DNA of 42,815 bases, taken from Pokkaliibacter sp046614695. Its GTDB lineage: Bacteria > Pseudomonadota > Gammaproteobacteria > Pseudomonadales > Balneatricaceae. The stretch lies in contig NZ_JBKKHQ010000005.1 of the NCBI RefSeq assembly GCF_046614695.1, forward strand, positions 1-42,815, written 5' to 3'. Within the stretch, counting starts at the first letter, position 1. Each line of letters starts with the position of its first letter. Of the stretch, positions 38,337 to 42,815 are shown piece by piece. The notes beneath the pieces are model-generated. The model did not search any database. It saw nothing but the letters and a program-made list of their open reading frames with translations, and was not told the origin of the DNA. A program made the translations under genes and the position numbers.

Positions 38337-38807
38337 ATGCCAAGAAGACGTATTGCGGCCAAACGTGAAGCGCTACCCGATCCTAAGTTCGGAAGCCTGA
38401 CACTGGCCAAGTTCATTAATCACCTGATGATTAGTGGTAAAAAATCTGTTGCCGAGCGTATTGTTTATGGCGCTCTGGACCGTATCGGTGAGCGTAGCGG
38501 CAACGATTCTCTGGAAATGTTCACCAAAGCGCTGGAAAGCATTCAGCCTCTGGTCGAAGTTAAATCACGCCGTGTAGGTGGTGCGACTTATCAGGTTCCG
38601 GTTGAAGTGCGTCCTAACCGTCGTACTGCACTGGCCATGCGTTGGTTGGTTGATGCTGCCCGTAACCGTAGCGATAAGTCTATGGCTATGCGTCTCGCTA
38701 ACGAAATCTTAGATGCTGCGGATGGTAAAGGCGCCGCTGTTAAGAAGCGTGAAGACGTGCACCGTATGGCTGAAGCCAACAAAGCATTCTCTCACTACCG
38801 CTTCTAA
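38337..38807 (+). CDS. rpsG: 30S ribosomal protein S7
   Basis: Primary binder of the 16S 3' domain, 156 aa. PRRR start, the SRRVGGATYQVPVEVR and ARNRSDKSMAMRLANE segments are conserved. AAGAAGGA precedes the start. fusA begins 15 bases after the stop. Confidence 0.98.
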   Translation: MPRRRIAAKREALPDPKFGSLTLAKFINHLMISGKKSVAERIVYGALDRIGERSGNDSLEMFTKALESIQPLVEVKSRRVGGATYQVPVEVRPNRRTALAMRWLVDAARNRSDKSMAMRLANEILDAADGKGAAVKKREDVHRMAEANKAFSHYRF

Positions 38808-38822
38808 ACAGAGGAATAAGCC

Positions 38823-40913
38823 GTGGCACGTAAGACTCCTATCAAGCGGTACCGTAATATCGGTATCTGCGCCCACGTTGACGCGGGTAAAACTACGACC
38901 ACAGAACGTGTACTGTTCTACACTGGTGTTTCTCACAAGATCGGTGAAGTTCATGATGGCGCTGCTACCATGGACTGGATGGAACAGGAACAGGAACGTG
39001 GTATCACCATCACTTCTGCTGCTACTACCTGCTTCTGGCAGGGTATGAACAAGCAGTTTGATGAGCACCGTATCAACATCATCGATACCCCAGGACACGT
39101 TGACTTCACTATCGAAGTTGAGCGTTCACTGCGTGTACTCGACGGTGCTGTAGTTGTTCTGTGTGCGTCCTCTGGTGTTCAGCCTCAGACTGAAACCGTA
39201 TGGCGTCAGGCAAACAAGTATGAAGTTCCTCGTATGGTTTTCGTTAACAAAATGGACCGTGCTGGCGCAGACTTCTACAAAGTTGTTTCTCAGATGAAAG
39301 CTCGTCTGGGTACTCTGCCTGTACCAATTCAGATCCCAATTGGCGCTGAAGATAACTTCAAAGGCGTAGTCGATCTGATCCGCATGAAAGCAATCATGTG
39401 GAACGAAGCTGACCAGGGTATGACCTACGACCTGGAAGATATCCCTGCTGAACTGCAAGACAAGGCTGAAGAGCTGCGTGAGCAGATGATTGAAGCAGCA
39501 GCGGAAGCTTCCGAAGAGTTGATGAACAAGTACCTGGAAGAAGGTGAGCTGACCGAGGAAGAAATTAAGCTTGGTCTGCGTACCCGTACTCTGGCGAACG
39601 AAATCGTTCTGACCATCTGTGGTTCTGCGTTTAAGAACAAAGGTGTTCAGGCGATGCTGGACTGCGTTATTGAGTACATGCCTGCTCCTGTGGATATTCC
39701 ACCGGTTGAAGGCCTGCTGGAAGATGGTGAAACCAAAGCGACTCGTTCTCCTGAAGACGATGCTCCGTTCTCCGCTCTGGCATTCAAGATCGCAACCGAT
39801 CCCTTCGTTGGTACTTTGACTTTCGTTCGTGTTTACTCTGGTAAGATCAACTCCGGTGATCAGGTACTGAACTCGGTCAAAATCAAGCGTGAGCGTGTGG
39901 GCCGTATGGTTCAGATGCATGCAAACACGCGTGAAGAAATCAAAGAAGTACTGGCGGGCGACATCGCTGCTCTGATCGGTATGAAAGACGTGACTACAGG
40001 TGACACTCTGTGTGACATGAATAACGTCATCATCCTTGAGCGCATGGAATTCCCGGATCCTGTTATCTCCGTAGCGGTTGAGCCTAAATCCAAGGCCGAC
40101 CAGGAGAAAATGGGTATTGCCCTTGGCAAGCTGGCTCAGGAAGATCCTTCATTCCGCGTTGAAACGGATGAAGAGTCTGGCCAGACCATCATCTCCGGTA
40201 TGGGTGAGCTGCACCTGGACATCATCGTTGACCGTATGCGTCGCGAGTTCAAGGTTGAAGCTAACATCGGTAAACCACAGGTTGCTTACCGCGAGAAGAT
40301 CCGTTCCGCTATTACTGCGAACCACAAGTTTGTTCGTCAGTCTGGTGGTCGCGGTCAGTATGGCCACGTTGTTATCGAGTTCAAACCCTCTGATGAAGAA
40401 GGTCTGGAGTTCGTCAACGAGGTCGTAGGTGGTGCTATTCCTAAGGAATACATCCCTGCAGTTCAGAAGGGTATCGAAGAGCAGATGAAGAACGGCGTTA
40501 TTGCCGGTTATCCTCTGATCGGTCTGAAAGCCCGTCTGTTCGATGGTTCTTTCCACGAAGTTGACTCCAACGAAATGGCCTTTAAGGTTGCTGCTTCTCA
40601 GGCTCTTAAAGAGTATGCGAAGAAAGCTGATCCTTGCCTGCTCGAGCCAATGATGCAGGTTGAGGTTGTAACCCCTGAGGATTACATGGGCGACGTAATG
40701 GGTGACCTGAACCGTCGTCGTGGTTTGATCCAGGGTATGGATGACACCACTTCTGGAAAAATCATCCGTGCAGAAGTACCATTGGGCGAAATGTTCGGTT
40801 ACGCTACCGACCTGCGCTCTGCGACTCAGGGTCGCGCGACTTATTCCATGGAATTTGCGCGTTACGCTGAAGCGCCAAACAATATTGCTGAAGCAGTCAC
40901 TAAACTGTCTTAA
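38823..40913 (+). CDS. fusA: elongation factor G
   Basis: The GTPase that drives translocation. The 696-aa protein has the P-loop AHVDAGKTTTTE, DTPGHVDF, NKMDR and the switch I region QEQERGITITSAATT, with domain II-V order intact to the YSMEFARYAEAP end. GTG 38823 is preceded by AGAGGAATAAGCC. tuf follows after 29 bases. Confidence 0.98.
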   Translation: MARKTPIKRYRNIGICAHVDAGKTTTTERVLFYTGVSHKIGEVHDGAATMDWMEQEQERGITITSAATTCFWQGMNKQFDEHRINIIDTPGHVDFTIEVERSLRVLDGAVVVLCASSGVQPQTETVWRQANKYEVPRMVFVNKMDRAGADFYKVVSQMKARLGTLPVPIQIPIGAEDNFKGVVDLIRMKAIMWNEADQGMTYDLEDIPAELQDKAEELREQMIEAAAEASEELMNKYLEEGELTEEEIKLGLRTRTLANEIVLTICGSAFKNKGVQAMLDCVIEYMPAPVDIPPVEGLLEDGETKATRSPEDDAPFSALAFKIATDPFVGTLTFVRVYSGKINSGDQVLNSVKIKRERVGRMVQMHANTREEIKEVLAGDIAALIGMKDVTTGDTLCDMNNVIILERMEFPDPVISVAVEPKSKADQEKMGIALGKLAQEDPSFRVETDEESGQTIISGMGELHLDIIVDRMRREFKVEANIGKPQVAYREKIRSAITANHKFVRQSGGRGQYGHVVIEFKPSDEEGLEFVNEVVGGAIPKEYIPAVQKGIEEQMKNGVIAGYPLIGLKARLFDGSFHEVDSNEMAFKVAASQALKEYAKKADPCLLEPMMQVEVVTPEDYMGDVMGDLNRRRGLIQGMDDTTSGKIIRAEVPLGEMFGYATDLRSATQGRATYSMEFARYAEAPNNIAEAVTKLS

Positions 40914-40942
40914 TGACCTCGTTCACGTAAGTAGGTGTAAGA

Positions 40943-42136
40943 ATGGCTAAAGAAAAATTTGAACGGAGTAAACCACACGTTAACGTTGGTACTATCGGCC
41001 ACGTTGACCATGGTAAAACTACTCTGACCGCAGCTCTGACCCGTGTTTGTGCTGAAACTTGGGGCGGTGAACTGAAAGCATTCGACCAGATCGATGCTGC
41101 ACCTGAAGAGCGTGCTCGTGGTATCACCATCTCTACTGCTCACGTAGAATACCAGTCTCCAGTTCGTCACTACGCTCACGTAGATTGCCCTGGACACGCT
41201 GACTACGTTAAGAACATGATCACTGGTGCTGCTCAGATGGACGGCGCTATCCTGGTTTGTTCTGCAGCTGACGGCCCAATGCCTCAGACTCGTGAGCACA
41301 TCCTGCTGTCTCGTCAGGTTGGTGTTCCTTACATCGTCGTGTTCCTGAACAAAGCGGACATGGTTGATGACGAAGAGCTGCTGGAACTGGTTGAAATGGA
41401 AGTTCGTGATCTGCTGAGCACTTACGACTTCCCAGGTGATGACACTCCTATCATCATCGGTTCTGCTCTGATGGCTCTGAACGGCCAAGACGACAAAGAA
41501 ATGGGCGTTTCTGCTGTACGTAAACTGGTTGAAACTCTGGATGAATACATCCCTGAGCCAGAGCGTGCAATCGACCAGGCATTCCTGATGCCTATCGAAG
41601 ACGTATTCTCCATCTCCGGTCGTGGTACCGTTGTTACCGGTCGTGTTGAGCGCGGTATCGTTAAAGTTGGTGAAGAAGTTGAGATCGTTGGTATCCACCC
41701 AACCACCAAAACTACCGTTACTGGTGTTGAAATGTTCCGTAAACTGCTTGACGAAGGTCGTGCAGGTGAGAACGTTGGTGCACTGCTGCGTGGTACCAAG
41801 CGTGATGACGTTGAGCGTGGTCAGGTTCTGGCTAAGCCAGGTACTATCAAGCCTCACACCAAGTTCGAGTCCGAAGTATACGTACTGAGCAAAGACGAAG
41901 GTGGTCGCCACACTCCTTTCTTCAAAGGATACCGTCCTCAGTTCTACTTCCGTACTACTGACGTAACCGGTTCTTGCGAACTGCCAGAAGGCGTTGAAAT
42001 GGTTATGCCTGGCGACAACGTCAGCCTGAGCGTTACCCTGATCAACCCAATCGCTATGGACGAAGGTCTGCGTTTCGCAATTCGTGAAGGCGGCCGTACC
42101 GTAGGTGCTGGTGTTGTTGCTAAAATCATCGAGTAA
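40943..42136 (+). CDS. tuf: elongation factor Tu
   Basis: Delivers aminoacyl-tRNA to the ribosome. The 397-aa protein has GHVDHGKTT, DCPGHADY, NKADM and the C-terminal EGGRTVGAGVV. It is the only tuf in the window and ends the str operon at a strong terminator. A second copy at the usual place before tRNA-Trp is absent here. Confidence 0.98.
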   Translation: MAKEKFERSKPHVNVGTIGHVDHGKTTLTAALTRVCAETWGGELKAFDQIDAAPEERARGITISTAHVEYQSPVRHYAHVDCPGHADYVKNMITGAAQMDGAILVCSAADGPMPQTREHILLSRQVGVPYIVVFLNKADMVDDEELLELVEMEVRDLLSTYDFPGDDTPIIIGSALMALNGQDDKEMGVSAVRKLVETLDEYIPEPERAIDQAFLMPIEDVFSISGRGTVVTGRVERGIVKVGEEVEIVGIHPTTKTTVTGVEMFRKLLDEGRAGENVGALLRGTKRDDVERGQVLAKPGTIKPHTKFESEVYVLSKDEGGRHTPFFKGYRPQFYFRTTDVTGSCELPEGVEMVMPGDNVSLSVTLINPIAMDEGLRFAIREGGRTVGAGVVAKIIE

Positions 42137-42149
42137 TCGTTGATTGTAT

Positions 42150-42178
42150 AAAAAAGGCTCCCTTGGGAGCCTTTTTTT
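42150..42178 (+). terminator. str operon terminator
   Basis: AAAAAAGGCTCCC and GGGAGCCTTTTTT form a 13-bp stem with a TT centre and seven T in all. It works in either direction, so it can also stop the convergent minus-strand gene. Confidence 0.93.
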
Positions 42179-42347
42179 ATGCCTAATTTTTATCAGGAAT
42201 GATTTGGATTGGTATAGGAGAAGAGTTCACTTGCCAGTAGCTTTTGGCAGCATAAATAAAAGAGAGGGAAGAGAGTGGGAATAAAAGTAGTCGGTAAGGG
42301 GGGGGTCAGGGCTTCCATGCCCTGAATATGTCAATAAGATGCTCGGC
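42179..42347. other. convergent intergenic region
   Basis: These 169 bases hold no gene. A hairpin TCAGGGC/GCCCTGA (42306-42325) next to eight G may be the 3' end of the minus-strand transcript, though it has no proper T run. No ribosomal S10 operon follows tuf here. Confidence 0.5.
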
Positions 42348-42815
42348 TCAACGTGAATTGCGGCGTTTTCTTAGTAATTGACGGCTCTCTTTTTCGCGTG
42401 AGTTGATATTGGCCAGTATGGCGTCCATCTCCGCTTTTTCTCGCTTAATCTGTTCTTGCTTTTGCGCATCACGTTCTTCTTTTTGCTTGGCAAGTGCCTC
42501 GCGAATGCGCTTTTCCTTGGTTGAAGAGCTTGAGCGCCCTGTCGCCAGTTTGACTGCTTTCTCCTCCTGAGTTTTGCCAGTCGATGTGGAGCCCAAGGCT
42601 TTGACTAAGGAGCTGCTAAAGCCGTCATTGAGGTTCAGCTCTTCCGCTGGGGCGGCTTTGCTTACCGCTGCTTTTTTGCCGCGACGTTTTGGTGCGTTTT
42701 GCTCTGCACGCATAGCCGCGATCATGGCTGCCAGGGATGAGCCTGCTAATGATGCATGCTCTGGATCCTTAGTAGTCGTAGCTTGACTGCGTGGGGCGTC
42801 TGCTAAAAATTGTTC
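42348..42815 (-). CDS. unrecognised charged protein, C-terminal part (partial)
   Basis: The reading frame is open from the window edge to a TGA or equivalent stop at 42348, so this is the last 155 residues of a longer protein. An ATG at 42725 is only internal or a possible late start. The sequence is of low complexity: an alanine/serine-rich start, a basic patch (PKRRGKKAA) and a long charged, helix-forming tail (KEKRIREALAKQKEERDAQK then REKAEMDAIL) ending in RKRRNSR. It looks like a coiled coil. I do not recognise a family and assign no function. It is convergent with tuf. Confidence 0.7.
   Translation of the reverse strand, partial: EQFLADAPRSQATTTKDPEHASLAGSSLAAMIAAMRAEQNAPKRRGKKAAVSKAAPAEELNLNDGFSSSLVKALGSTSTGKTQEEKAVKLATGRSSSSTKEKRIREALAKQKEERDAQKQEQIKREKAEMDAILANINSREKESRQLLRKRRNSR

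Noticed and set aside
40910..41911. 333-codon open frame antisense to tuf
   Set aside because: Same reason as for rpoC; strong codon bias in tuf removes stops from this antisense frame.
42298..42305. Eight-G tract after tuf
   Set aside because: It is intergenic with no promoter nearby, so I see no consequence for expression.

Overview
The window is a conserved chromosomal core region of a gammaproteobacterium. Protein sequences, a Na+-type (PomAB-like) stator, a TAXI-TRAP transporter and the gene order suggest a marine Oceanospirillales-like bacterium. That placement is my inference from sequence recall, not a search. I see no prophage, insertion sequence, integron or CRISPR array, and no clearly novel defence or biosynthetic system.

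Layout. (1) 1-116: 3' end of a 5S rRNA gene and the rrn terminator. (2) 458-4086: a TAXI-type TRAP transporter (binding protein plus fused permease) with a terminator-like hairpin between its genes. (3) 4203-6451: a small YjfB-like motility protein, hemE and an atypical SDR. (4) 6545-10134: radA (+), then pilZ and ettA (-). (5) 10455-17709: glyA, then the nrdR-ribD-ribBX-ribH-nusB-thiL-pgpA-ribA cluster. (6) 17749-20633, minus strand: xseB-ispA-dxs. (7) 20797-22544: pomA-pomB. (8) 22687-25075: birA-coaX-SPOR protein. (9) 25141-25642: tRNA-Thr, -Tyr, -Gly, -Thr and -Trp. (10) 25711-42136: secE-nusG, rplKA, rplJL, rpoBC, rpsL-rpsG-fusA-tuf. (11) 42348-42815, minus strand: the C-terminal part of an unrecognised charged protein running off the end.

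How the genes work together. The rib cluster makes lumazine and riboflavin precursors and adds NusB, ThiL and PgpA, but riboflavin synthase (ribE/ribC) is absent from it. The C-terminal GTP cyclohydrolase II-like domain of RibBX has lost its zinc ligands, so the separate RibA must supply that activity. xseB-ispA-dxs covers DNA repair and early isoprenoid synthesis. BirA and CoaX supply biotin ligation with biotin-operon control, and CoA synthesis. The 3' third is the transcription/translation superoperon, with visible control elements: GC-rich discriminators at the tRNA promoters, a candidate L1 site before rplK, an L10 leader before rplJ, an attenuator before rpoB, a hairpin between rpoB and rpoC, and a strong promoter for rpsL embedded in the rpoC terminator.

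Points most worth a second look: the ~38-residue natural deletion in Dxs, the missing ribE, the missing tufB between tRNA-Thr and tRNA-Trp, the rpoC terminator/rpsL promoter overlap with a leader hairpin at the predicted transcript start, a G10 tract in coaX, and the SDR without its Tyr/Lys catalytic pair.
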